64,000 bases of DNA from a bacterium 1xD42-87 (GTDB lineage: Bacteria > Bacillota > Clostridia > Lachnospirales > Lachnospiraceae), in assembly GCA_003611805.1 (NCBI GenBank), contig RAYM01000013.1, positions 1 to 64,000 of the forward strand, written 5' to 3'. Both the position numbers and the translations under genes were made by a program. The stretch's first letter is position 1. Every line of letters begins with the position of its first letter. Below, one piece after another: positions 36,087 through 43,669 of this stretch. Under the pieces are notes generated by a model. The model had not been told where the DNA came from, ran no database searches, and was given only the letters and a program-made list of their open reading frames with translations.

Positions 36087-36710
36087 ATGGAGGGCAAAAT
36101 AATCTACAGCCGAAAAAACGGAGGTACGGAATACATTTACTACCGGGATGTCACCCGCGCCTACCCGGTCCATACCCACGCCAGTCACCATACATTCGGC
36201 ATCATCTCAGGAGGTGCGGTCTGTATTGTCCGCAATGGTGAAAAGAAAACATATCATACGGGGGAGCATTTTTACATTCCGCCGGACACGCCTCACGCGA
36301 TAGAGCCGGTTAATAACACGGCATATTCCATGGTTACGATCTGTGTATCTGTGAATGATAGATTGAATCGTGAAGACGGGGAAGAACATTACATAATGAG
36401 ATTAAAGAAACGGATACTGGAAGCGCCGGAGAATGCGTTTTTGATAAAGGACATGGCGCGAACCATAAACGTGAGCCCCTACCACATGATCCGGCAGTTT
36501 AAAGCGGTCTGCGGCCTGACGCCGCACCAGTTTCAGATACAGTGCAGGGTCAGAAGGGCGCAGAAACTTCTGGAAGAAGGGAAAAGCGTGACCGAAGCGG
36601 CTTATGCCGCAGGATTTTGCGACCAGAGCCACTTCGACCGCTGCTTTCAAAGAATTGTCAGACTGACGCCGGGAGAATATAAGATTTATACGGAGAATGC
36701 CGCATTTTAA
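36087..36710 (+). CDS. AraC-family regulator with N-terminal cupin sensor
   Basis: Possible starts are GTG 36030, ATG 36063 and ATG 36087; GGAGGAAAGGG at 36065-36075 favours 36087 (207 residues). The N-terminal half is a cupin (YPVHTHASHHTFGIISGGAVCIV, HTGEHFYIPPDTPHAIEP), which binds a small ligand or metal. The C-terminal half has two helix-turn-helix units (LIKDMARTINVSPYHMIRQFK and VTEAAYAAGFCDQSHFDRCFQRIV, then TPGEYK). It likely activates genes in response to a ligand. The convergent cupin gene next door may be a target. Confidence 0.88.
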   Translation: MEGKIIYSRKNGGTEYIYYRDVTRAYPVHTHASHHTFGIISGGAVCIVRNGEKKTYHTGEHFYIPPDTPHAIEPVNNTAYSMVTICVSVNDRLNREDGEEHYIMRLKKRILEAPENAFLIKDMARTINVSPYHMIRQFKAVCGLTPHQFQIQCRVRRAQKLLEEGKSVTEAAYAAGFCDQSHFDRCFQRIVRLTPGEYKIYTENAAF

Positions 36711-36726
36711 ACGTGCGATTCTCACA

Positions 36727-37116
36727 CTAACATAAAGCTGGCATAAATTTTGCGAAAAGGAACAGCCCCTCCTTATCTGCATTCACTTCATGGGGCACGC
36801 CGGCGGGCAGGATGGAAATTACGCCGGGCACATAAGGAATGGCGGCACCGTCATTGATGCAGACACCGGAACCGGCGATTACCTCGTGGGTTTCCAACTG
36901 CGTCTCGTGGATATGATTCTGAATACTTTTGCCCGGGGCGATGCGGACAAGGTGATAGCTGAACTGCCCGCCGGTGTTTTTGGCGGAAATGATGTGTTTG
37001 AGCTCCACGCCGTCAAAGGCAGGGTGCTTTTCCCATGAAAGGTCTGCAAATGCGTTTGTCGATTCCGGCAGTCTCAGAGAACCGTTGTCAAATGCTTTAA
37101 ATAATTCATTACTCAT
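36727..37116 (-). CDS. Single-domain cupin protein
   Basis: The 129-residue protein has one cupin barrel. Its metal-site motif includes HIHETQLETHEVIAGSG, where His and Glu residues fit motif 1, and GVPHEVNAD for motif 2. AGGAGG stands 9 bases before ATG 37116. It converges with the AraC/cupin regulator, 16 bases between stops. Small cupins are enzymes or binding proteins for sugars and other metabolites; no substrate can be read here. Confidence 0.8.
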   Translation of the reverse strand: MSNELFKAFDNGSLRLPESTNAFADLSWEKHPAFDGVELKHIISAKNTGGQFSYHLVRIAPGKSIQNHIHETQLETHEVIAGSGVCINDGAAIPYVPGVISILPAGVPHEVNADKEGLFLFAKFMPALC

Positions 37117-37281
37117 CGCTGTGAGCCTCCTTTGTTTTGATAAATATATTGTAAGCTTAGCGGGGAATCACGGATTGGATAAAATTGCGCTGTTTATATA
37201 AACGGGCGCCAGAGGAACGTATATAGAAGCAGGCGCAGACATGATACTATATTTTGAAAAAGGGTTAAGAGGAGTCTGGTT

Positions 37282-37722
37282 ATGATACGTCGCGCGGCAG
37301 TTGAGGATGCTTCCAGAATAGCTGAAATTCTGGTGTTTACGAAACGCATGAACTACAGAAAGATTTTTCAGAACGATAAAGTGTCTTTCGGGGAAATACA
37401 GGTTTATCCCATTGCAAAGGCATATATTGACAATCCGGAAAAACTGGAAGGCGTCTGGGTTTACGACGACGAGTTTGTCAAGGGCATGCTGCACATTGCC
37501 GGGGACAGGATAGAGGAGCTGTATGTGGACCATTTCTTTGAAAACCGCGGGATCGGCGGCGAGTTGATACAGTTTGCCATAGGAAAGAACTGCAGGTATC
37601 TCTGGGTGCTCGAGAAAAATGCGGACGCCAGACGGTTTTATGAGAGGTACGGTTTTACAGTAACCGGAAAGAAGCAGTTTGAGGAAGGGACGACGGAATA
37701 TATTGTCGAGTTGAAACGGTAA
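37282..37722 (+). CDS. GNAT-family N-acetyltransferase
   Basis: The 146-residue protein shows a GNAT fold with the acetyl-CoA loop in DHFFENRGIGGELIQFA (RGIGGE, about 92-97) and the terminal WVLEKNADARRFYERYGF stretch. RBS AAGAGG precedes ATG 37282. It resembles small-molecule or peptide acetyltransferases; no operon partner is seen, and the target is unknown. Confidence 0.87.
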   Translation: MIRRAAVEDASRIAEILVFTKRMNYRKIFQNDKVSFGEIQVYPIAKAYIDNPEKLEGVWVYDDEFVKGMLHIAGDRIEELYVDHFFENRGIGGELIQFAIGKNCRYLWVLEKNADARRFYERYGFTVTGKKQFEEGTTEYIVELKR

Positions 37723-37825
37723 TGCGGCATGGAAAAGTTTTGGTAACGGACGGATTCGGTAACTGGGAAGAAATGTCGGAAAAAACTGGGAGATTACTAT
37801 TTTGAGGGTAATTTGAAAAAACATG

Positions 37826-37854
37826 TTTGTAATTTCTTACGCTTATGATACAAT
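37826..37854 (+). promoter_or_regulatory. Promoter of the second chemoreceptor gene
   Basis: TTTGTA (37826-37831), a 17-base spacer and TACAAT (37849-37854) precede the start codon at 37928 by about 70 bases. Confidence 0.5.
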
Positions 37855-37927
37855 AAATGCAGACTATGCAATTCAGACTTGATAAGGAAGAGCGTAGTCA
37901 ATATTACTATAAAATGGAGAAAACAGT

Positions 37928-39610
37928 ATGGGAAAAGAACAGACGGTTGAGGGAAAAAGGGGCAGAAGAAAGCTGAAGCGTATCGGGAAAAAAGTCGGCA
38001 ATGTGGTAGTGATCATGCAGGCGATTTCCGTTGTGCTGGCAGTAACTATCTGCGTTAGTATGTACAATTCGCTGGTCAGGAGTATGCAGGAGAAGATTTG
38101 TACAAACGGCACCAATCTGTTGGCATATGAACTGAGCCGGGTATCGGAGGGCGACGATCTGAATGAGGTGCTGGACGGCTTAAAAAAGCGTCAGGGCTGT
38201 GAATTTACCATTTTTGAGGGCGATACAAGGGCTTACAGTACAGTGACGAAGAACGGGGAACGTGTGGTTGGAACCCAATTGGCATCCGACCTTGTAGACA
38301 TTGTATTGAAGCAGGGACAGTCGTATGTGGGCGAGGCGGAAATTTTGGATGAAACCTATCTGTGTTCCTATGTTCCTACTAAGGGGGCGGACGGACAGGT
38401 TAACGGCTTGATCTTTGCGGGGATATCCATCGCGGAGGCGGAGCAGGAAACTACCAAAATTATCAATTATGCCACAGTGATCAGCGTGGCAGTGATCATT
38501 GCCTGCATTATTTTCCTGACCGGCTATTTGAAAAAGAGGGTGTCCGGACCGCTCGGAAAGATCACGCAGGCGGCTGAGAGATTGGAGAAGGGCGAACTGG
38601 GACTGGCTGACGGAAAGCAGGTGCAGATCGGTGTGCGTTCCAACGATGAGATTGGACTGCTGGGAGAGATATTTGAGGAGACGATCGGCAGTCTGCGCGC
38701 TTACATAGGTGAGATTTCGGAGGTGCTGGGCGCTATTGCGAAGGGTGATCTGACGCAGGAGACACGGCAGAATTATACGGGCGACTTTCTGGCGATTAAA
38801 ATGTCCCTGGACAGCATTCTGGGCGCATTGAATCAGACAATGGGGCAGTTTGCGGCAAGCGCATCGCATGTGTCTGACGGGGCGGATCAGGTATCTGCAA
38901 GTGCACAGACGCTTGCGCAGGGAGCGACCGAACAGGCGAGTGCCGTCACGGAAATTTCAACTACGATTGCAGATATTTCAGCGGGCGCAAGGGAGACTTC
39001 CGATGCGGCGGCAGAGGCGGGGCAGTTTGTCAATCAGGCGGGCGCACAGCTGGGCATCAGTATAGAGAATGTAAAAGAGCTGAGCGTGTCGATGAACCGT
39101 ATTTCTGAGGAGTCCAAGCAGATCAGCACGATTATTGCGACGATAGAAAATATTGCGTTCCAGATCAATATTCTCTCGCTGAATGCGGCTGTGGAGGCGG
39201 CTAGAGCCGGCGCCGCGGGCAGGGGGTTTGCCGTGGTGGCTGAGGAGATCAGCAGTCTTGCGTCGAAATCGGACGAAGCCGCAAAAGCGACGAAAGAGCT
39301 GATAGAGAGCTCTGCCGCGACGATCGTGGAAGGTGGAAAGGCTATGAACAGAGTGACGGAGGCTCTGGACCGAACAGGCGAACTGGCCGGAAATGTGACG
39401 GTCAAGATGGAGCAGGTTGTGGATGCGGTGGAGAAGCAGACAGTGGCTATGGAGCAGGTTTCCACCGGTGTCGAGCAGATTTCTGCTGTGGTTCAGAACA
39501 ACTCCGCCACCAGTCAGGAGTGTGCGGCGGCCAGCGAGGAACTGTCGTCCCAGTCCAGTATGCTGATGGAGCTGATCAGTTCCTTCCGGCTGAGAAACGG
39601 CAGACGTTGA
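37928..39610 (+). CDS. Methyl-accepting chemotaxis protein with an sCACHE-like sensor and HAMP domain
   Basis: A 560-residue receptor: a basic N-terminus, membrane segment near 28-46, a single Cache-like extracellular domain (about 50-175; GCEFTIFEGDTRAYSTV, VNGLIFAGISI), a second membrane segment near 180-200, HAMP (about 203-260), and a signalling coiled coil with the tip ISTIIATIENIAFQINILS then [19 protein letters not shown]. The sensor type often binds small carboxylates. It stands alone with its own promoter. Confidence 0.92.
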   Translation: MGKEQTVEGKRGRRKLKRIGKKVGNVVVIMQAISVVLAVTICVSMYNSLVRSMQEKICTNGTNLLAYELSRVSEGDDLNEVLDGLKKRQGCEFTIFEGDTRAYSTVTKNGERVVGTQLASDLVDIVLKQGQSYVGEAEILDETYLCSYVPTKGADGQVNGLIFAGISIAEAEQETTKIINYATVISVAVIIACIIFLTGYLKKRVSGPLGKITQAAERLEKGELGLADGKQVQIGVRSNDEIGLLGEIFEETIGSLRAYIGEISEVLGAIAKGDLTQETRQNYTGDFLAIKMSLDSILGALNQTMGQFAASASHVSDGADQVSASAQTLAQGATEQASAVTEISTTIADISAGARETSDAAAEAGQFVNQAGAQLGISIENVKELSVSMNRISEESKQISTIIATIENIAFQINILSLNAAVEAARAGAAGRGFAVVAEEISSLASKSDEAAKATKELIESSAATIVEGGKAMNRVTEALDRTGELAGNVTVKMEQVVDAVEKQTVAMEQVSTGVEQISAVVQNNSATSQECAAASEELSSQSSMLMELISSFRLRNGRR

Positions 39611-39691
39611 TATGCAGAGTGATTTCGCTTTGGTGAAGCGGTGTGCAATGAGTTTTGGTCTGCAGAGCGGAAGCGGGATGGCGGAGGTCTG

Positions 39692-40669
39692 TCAGTTTGC
39701 CCATGCGATCTGTGGCTCCGTTGCTAAGGGATAAGTTTTCAGCGTATCCGCATCCAGATTTTCGTGGTGGAGATCAACGGCGGTAAGCTGGGAGTTGCTG
39801 TAGGTTTTATAATAATATCTGCCTTTTGTGGCATTCATGCAGCAGACATAAGTGGTGGTGTCGTAAAGCTCCTGTTTGGTTACGACACTGCCGCGGATCA
39901 TGGATACGGAATCCAGAATGTGGAGTAATTGGGAGACGCTGCTCATCTCATCCTTTTCACAGACGGAGTTCATGGATAGATAGGCCGCCTTGACAAAGCG
40001 CGAGGCGGGAGAATAATCACCCGGCAGACCGAAACTGCCCAAGCCTTGTCCGAATGGGACGAGGCTTTTTATATTGCTGAAACAGTTTTGCGGACAGGCT
40101 GTGGTCAGATTCATATACTGGCACAGGTTTGTGGTCTGAAAGCTGAATCCGGGGTTGTTTGTCAGCACACCGACAGGGTTGTCATATATTTCCAGTTCGT
40201 TTCCCGTAGATTCCAGCACAATAGAGCATTGCCGGTCTGCGATATGCCAATGTAGCGGCGCCGACGGCAGCGAGTCGCTAAAAGGAATATCGACCAGATG
40301 CGTGGCGGCAAGAAGCTGTTTTACGTCTGTGACGGAGGCACATTTGGCGCACAGCCACGGGATCAGCTCGAAGGGAGACACATTTTGTTTAATGGGATCT
40401 TCCTTCGGGGGATAGTAGGCACTGTCGGGAAAATTCAGACCTGCGATACATAGTCCTCTCTCATTTACCGCTTCCGCATAGAGGGGATAACCGTCCCTCA
40501 CGCTTGCCATTCCGAGCATGGCGTAATGTCTGTGAAGGGTATCGTTCCTGCGGAAAGACAGGGAAAAGTTTCTGGGTGTAAAAACTATGTTTTCACCAAA
40601 AGAATATTCGATATCCATTGTGCGTCCGAAGTAAAAATCTTCGGTATTCATGGCAATACTCGTACACAT
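39692..40669 (-). CDS. bsh: Bile salt hydrolase (choloylglycine hydrolase family)
   Basis: The 325-residue protein has the Ntn-hydrolase catalytic set of bile salt hydrolases: Cys2 (nucleophile after Met removal), Arg16, Asp19, Asn79 in AGLNFP, Asn172 in LTNNP, and Arg224 in SPASRF. Segments GRTMDIEYSF, LPGDYSPASRF and the C-terminal CCMNATKGRYYYKTYSN follow the Clostridium perfringens enzyme closely. It removes glycine or taurine from conjugated bile acids, inside or at the surface of the cell, since no signal peptide is present. Penicillin V acylases share the family, but this motif set favours bile salts. It is monocistronic and strongly suggests life in an animal gut. Confidence 0.88.
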   Translation of the reverse strand: MCTSIAMNTEDFYFGRTMDIEYSFGENIVFTPRNFSLSFRRNDTLHRHYAMLGMASVRDGYPLYAEAVNERGLCIAGLNFPDSAYYPPKEDPIKQNVSPFELIPWLCAKCASVTDVKQLLAATHLVDIPFSDSLPSAPLHWHIADRQCSIVLESTGNELEIYDNPVGVLTNNPGFSFQTTNLCQYMNLTTACPQNCFSNIKSLVPFGQGLGSFGLPGDYSPASRFVKAAYLSMNSVCEKDEMSSVSQLLHILDSVSMIRGSVVTKQELYDTTTYVCCMNATKGRYYYKTYSNSQLTAVDLHHENLDADTLKTYPLATEPQIAWAN

Positions 40670-40763
40670 AGCGATTCCTCTTTTCTGTCGTTAATATGAG
40701 TGTATGCAGGCATTTGCGGTTATATACGGCATTTGATCAGATAAAATGCGGGTACGAAGGGGA

Positions 40764-40792
40764 TTGTTTTTACCACATTTGGCGAGTATCAT
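40764..40792 (+). promoter_or_regulatory. Promoter of the two-component/ABC module
   Basis: TTGTTT (40764-40769), a 17-base spacer and TATCAT (40787-40792) precede the response regulator start at 40838. Confidence 0.6.
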
Positions 40793-40837
40793 GTAGAAAT
40801 GAGATTTGATTTCGGGAAGGAAGGGAATGGACATAAT

Positions 40838-41530
40838 ATGAAGCGTATCTTTTTTGTGGAGGACGACCTGAGCCTGATCGGCGGCTTGACTTATGCGATG
40901 AAAAAAGAGGGCTATGAGGTGGAGAATGCCCGCACGGCGGCGGAGGCAGAAGTGCTCTGGGCGGAAGGGAAATATGATCTTGTCATACTGGATGTGGCGC
41001 TGCCGGACGGCACGGGCTTTGCCCTGTGCGAAAAAATGCGGCAGATTTCCAAGGTACCGATTATGTTCCTGACTGCGGCGGATGAGGAGACGGATATGAT
41101 TATGGGGCTGGATATCGGTGCGGACGACTACATAACCAAGCCCTTTAAGCTTGCTGTTTTTTTGTCTAGGATCCATGCGCTGCTCAGGCGGAGCGAAAAT
41201 TTTGTGCAGGCGGGAGAAGAGATATCCATGAATGGCATTACGCTTGACATGCGGAGCGGGGAGGCGCGAAAAGAGGGGAAAACGCTGGAACTGACTTCCG
41301 GGGAATATAAGCTGCTTCGGATGTTTATGGAAAATCCGGACAGAGTGCTTACGGCGGAGCAGATTCTTGCCGGGTTGTGGGACTGTGATGAGAATTTTAT
41401 CGAGAATAAAACGCTGGCGGTGTATATCCGCAGGCTGCGCATGAAGATAGAGGATGATCCCGGCGCGCCGGAAAAGATCGTGACCGTCCGGGGGATGGGA
41501 TATAAGTGGAGTACGAAAGGGAAAGGCTGA
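40838..41530 (+). CDS. OmpR-family response regulator
   Basis: ATG 40838 is used (MKRIFFVEDDLSLIGG); an upstream ATG at 40799 lies at the probable transcript start and has no RBS. The 230-residue protein has a receiver domain with acidic pocket EDD, phosphorylated Asp in VILDVALPDG (near 51) and Lys in ITKPFKLAV, and a winged-helix DNA-binding domain (about 130-225, ending VRGMGYKW). The histidine kinase gene follows after 78 bases, then ABC genes that are likely targets. Confidence 0.93.
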   Translation: MKRIFFVEDDLSLIGGLTYAMKKEGYEVENARTAAEAEVLWAEGKYDLVILDVALPDGTGFALCEKMRQISKVPIMFLTAADEETDMIMGLDIGADDYITKPFKLAVFLSRIHALLRRSENFVQAGEEISMNGITLDMRSGEARKEGKTLELTSGEYKLLRMFMENPDRVLTAEQILAGLWDCDENFIENKTLAVYIRRLRMKIEDDPGAPEKIVTVRGMGYKWSTKGKG

Positions 41531-41608
41531 ACCAATTTTCGGAAAGAAGTTTCGGTACAGAATGAGGCGGAATAGTTCTTGGAAAGAAAATTTCGGATTG
41601 GAGCAAAG

Positions 41609-42739
41609 ATGAGAGTATTGGCAAATCGTGATATAAAAAAGTTGTTTTTGCTGATTGTGTTATGCATGTCAGTGGCTGCTTTAGCTTCCGCTTTGCCTCT
41701 GGTTCTGGAATCCAGAGGAATCATGGCGGGAGTGGAACCAAGAAATGTGACGCGAGTGTCATTGCTGTCTGCGCCACTCTGCGCCATGATTATGGGAGGG
41801 GCGGTGCTTATGTTCTGTTATCGGTATTTCAGGCAGCGGGACAGGCAGATGGAGGAGGCGGTTATACAGATCCAGGCGTTTATTTCCGGTGACAAAGACG
41901 CCCGCATTGACTGTGACGAGGAGGGAGAGCTTTACCGGCTATTCCATGAAATCAATTCACTGGCGGCGATTTTAAACGCGCAGGCGCAGAAGGAAGGGCA
42001 GTCGAGGGAGTTCCTCAAGAACACGATTTCGGATATTTCCCACCAGTTGAAAACGCCCCTTGCCGCATTAAATATTTATAACGGTATCATGCAGACAGAG
42101 GCAGAGGCGGGCGGTCTTGAGACGATTCGGAAATTTGCCGGGCTGTCGGAACAGGAGCTGGACCGGATCGAGACACTGGTGCAGAATCTGTTGAAGATCA
42201 CGAAATTTGACGCGGGCACGATGGTAATTGAAAAACGGCAGGAAAACATTTCTGAGATCATGGCGGAGGTGGAGAAACATTTTGCATTCCGCGTGGGGCA
42301 GGAGGAAAAACAAATCGTGCTGTCGGGCAGCGATCCTCTTTTGTTTTCGTGCGATCGGAGCTGGATTTCGGAGGCGCTTGACAATCTGGTGAAAAATGCT
42401 CTTGACCACACGGAGGGCGGTGACAGTATATGGATGACGTGGGAGAGGAATCCGTCTGCTGTCCGCATAACGGTGAAGGACAATGGAAGCGGCATCCATC
42501 CAGAGGACCTGCATCACATTTTCAAACGGTTTTATCGCAGCAGATATTCTCAGGACACACAGGGAATCGGTCTGGGACTCCCGCTCGTAAGAGCAGTGGC
42601 ACAGGTGCACGGCGGCACAGTCTCGGTGGACAGCAGGCTGGGGGAGGGGACAACTTTTGTGCTGCTGTTCCCGGTTGCCGAAAAGGCAGAACAACTCAAC
42701 GGCGGAGAATGCGAAGCATTCTCTGAATCGAGGGCGTAA
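41609..42739 (+). CDS. Sensor histidine kinase of intramembrane-sensing type
   Basis: ATG 41609 (MRVLANRDIKK) has GGAG 5 bases upstream. The 376-residue protein has two membrane segments (about 12-32 and 55-75) joined by a short loop, as in BceS/VanS-like kinases that sense through a partner transporter. The His motif SDISHQLKTPLAAL, N box DNLVKNALDHTEGG and G boxes DNGSGI and GIGLGLPLV are intact. The last 20 codons (GGECEAFSESRA) are formed by a palindromic repeat. Confidence 0.92.
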   Translation: MRVLANRDIKKLFLLIVLCMSVAALASALPLVLESRGIMAGVEPRNVTRVSLLSAPLCAMIMGGAVLMFCYRYFRQRDRQMEEAVIQIQAFISGDKDARIDCDEEGELYRLFHEINSLAAILNAQAQKEGQSREFLKNTISDISHQLKTPLAALNIYNGIMQTEAEAGGLETIRKFAGLSEQELDRIETLVQNLLKITKFDAGTMVIEKRQENISEIMAEVEKHFAFRVGQEEKQIVLSGSDPLLFSCDRSWISEALDNLVKNALDHTEGGDSIWMTWERNPSAVRITVKDNGSGIHPEDLHHIFKRFYRSRYSQDTQGIGLGLPLVRAVAQVHGGTVSVDSRLGEGTTFVLLFPVAEKAEQLNGGECEAFSESRA

Positions 42740-42749
42740 GCACTCGATT
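42705..42749. repeat. Two tandem palindromes across the kinase stop codon
   Basis: GAGAATGC-gaa-GCATTCTC (42705-42723) and AATCGAG/CTCGATT (42726-42749) flank the TAA at 42737-42739. The GAA loop with complementary GC-ended arms recurs at 46364-46380, so this is likely part of a dispersed repeat family that has supplied the end of the coding sequence. Confidence 0.6.
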
Positions 42750-42871
42750 TATTACAAAATTGTAATATTGGCGAAGTGTGGCGGTAGTAATTGAGTGCTA
42801 TTCTTTCACAAGAGATGAAGATTTTCCTGGGCATCGAAAGACGCTGCCTAAGAAATTCTAAATCATCTCCA

Positions 42872-42898
42872 AGAGAATGCCAAAAGCGGGCGTTCTCT
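42872..42898 (+). terminator. Hairpin in the gap before the ABC genes
   Basis: AGAGAATGCC (42872-42881) pairs with GGGCGTTCTCT (42888-42898). It lacks a long T-run, so it may be a partial terminator or processing site that sets the level of the downstream ABC genes. Confidence 0.4.
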
Positions 42899-42934
42899 GT
42901 ATGATATTAATTCTATCAGAAAGAGGTGCTTAGA

Positions 42935-43669
42935 ATGGATTTGTTAGAAGTAAGTAAAATCTGCAAGACCTACGGCAGCGGTGAAGCTTCTGTGCAGGCG
43001 CTTAAGAACGTCAGTTTCTCCGTTCCGAAGGGCGAGTACGTGGCGGTTGTGGGGGAGTCCGGCTCCGGCAAGAGTACGCTGCTCAATATGATCGGCGCGC
43101 TGGACACGCCAACATCGGGCAAGGTGCTGATTGACGGCAGGGATATTTTTGCCATGAAAGAGAAAAGCTTTACGATTTTCCGACGCAGAAATATCGGCTT
43201 TATCTTTCAGGCATTTAACCTGATTCCGGAACTGACGGTAGAGCAGAATATCATTTTTCCGCTGCTGCTCGATTATCAGAAGCCGGACAGGAACTATCTG
43301 GAGGAGCTGCTTACCGTGCTCAATCTGAAAGAACGCCGGAACCATCTGCCGGGTCAGCTCTCCGGCGGGCAGCAGCAGAGGGTGGCGATCGGGCGCGCGC
43401 TGATTACGAGACCGTCCCTGATTCTGGCGGACGAACCGACGGGAAATCTGGACACACGGAACAGCGGTGAGGTGATTGCGCTGCTCCGGGAGGCGTCCCA
43501 AAAATATGAGCAGACTATCATTATGATTACTCACAACCGCATGATTGCCCAGACGGCGGACAGGGTGCTGGAAGTGTCGGACGGCGTGCTGACGGATTTT
43601 GGAAGAGCGCATGATGTCCGGGGGACATCTGCTATGCGCGGATCGGAGTGGAAAGGAGACCGCGTATGA
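42935..43669 (+). CDS. ABC transporter ATP-binding protein (BceA/MacB type)
   Basis: ATG 42935 follows AGAGGTG by about 7 bases. The 244-residue protein has Walker [10 protein letters not shown], signature [12 protein letters not shown], Walker [13 protein letters not shown] and switch His in IMITHNRM. The ATPase belongs to the LolD/BceA/MacB clade that works with FtsX-type permeases. Its stop overlaps the permease start (ATGA), and it follows a two-component pair. The module likely detects and removes a peptide antibiotic. Confidence 0.93.
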   Translation: MDLLEVSKICKTYGSGEASVQALKNVSFSVPKGEYVAVVGESGSGKSTLLNMIGALDTPTSGKVLIDGRDIFAMKEKSFTIFRRRNIGFIFQAFNLIPELTVEQNIIFPLLLDYQKPDRNYLEELLTVLNLKERRNHLPGQLSGGQQQRVAIGRALITRPSLILADEPTGNLDTRNSGEVIALLREASQKYEQTIIMITHNRMIAQTADRVLEVSDGVLTDFGRAHDVRGTSAMRGSEWKGDRV

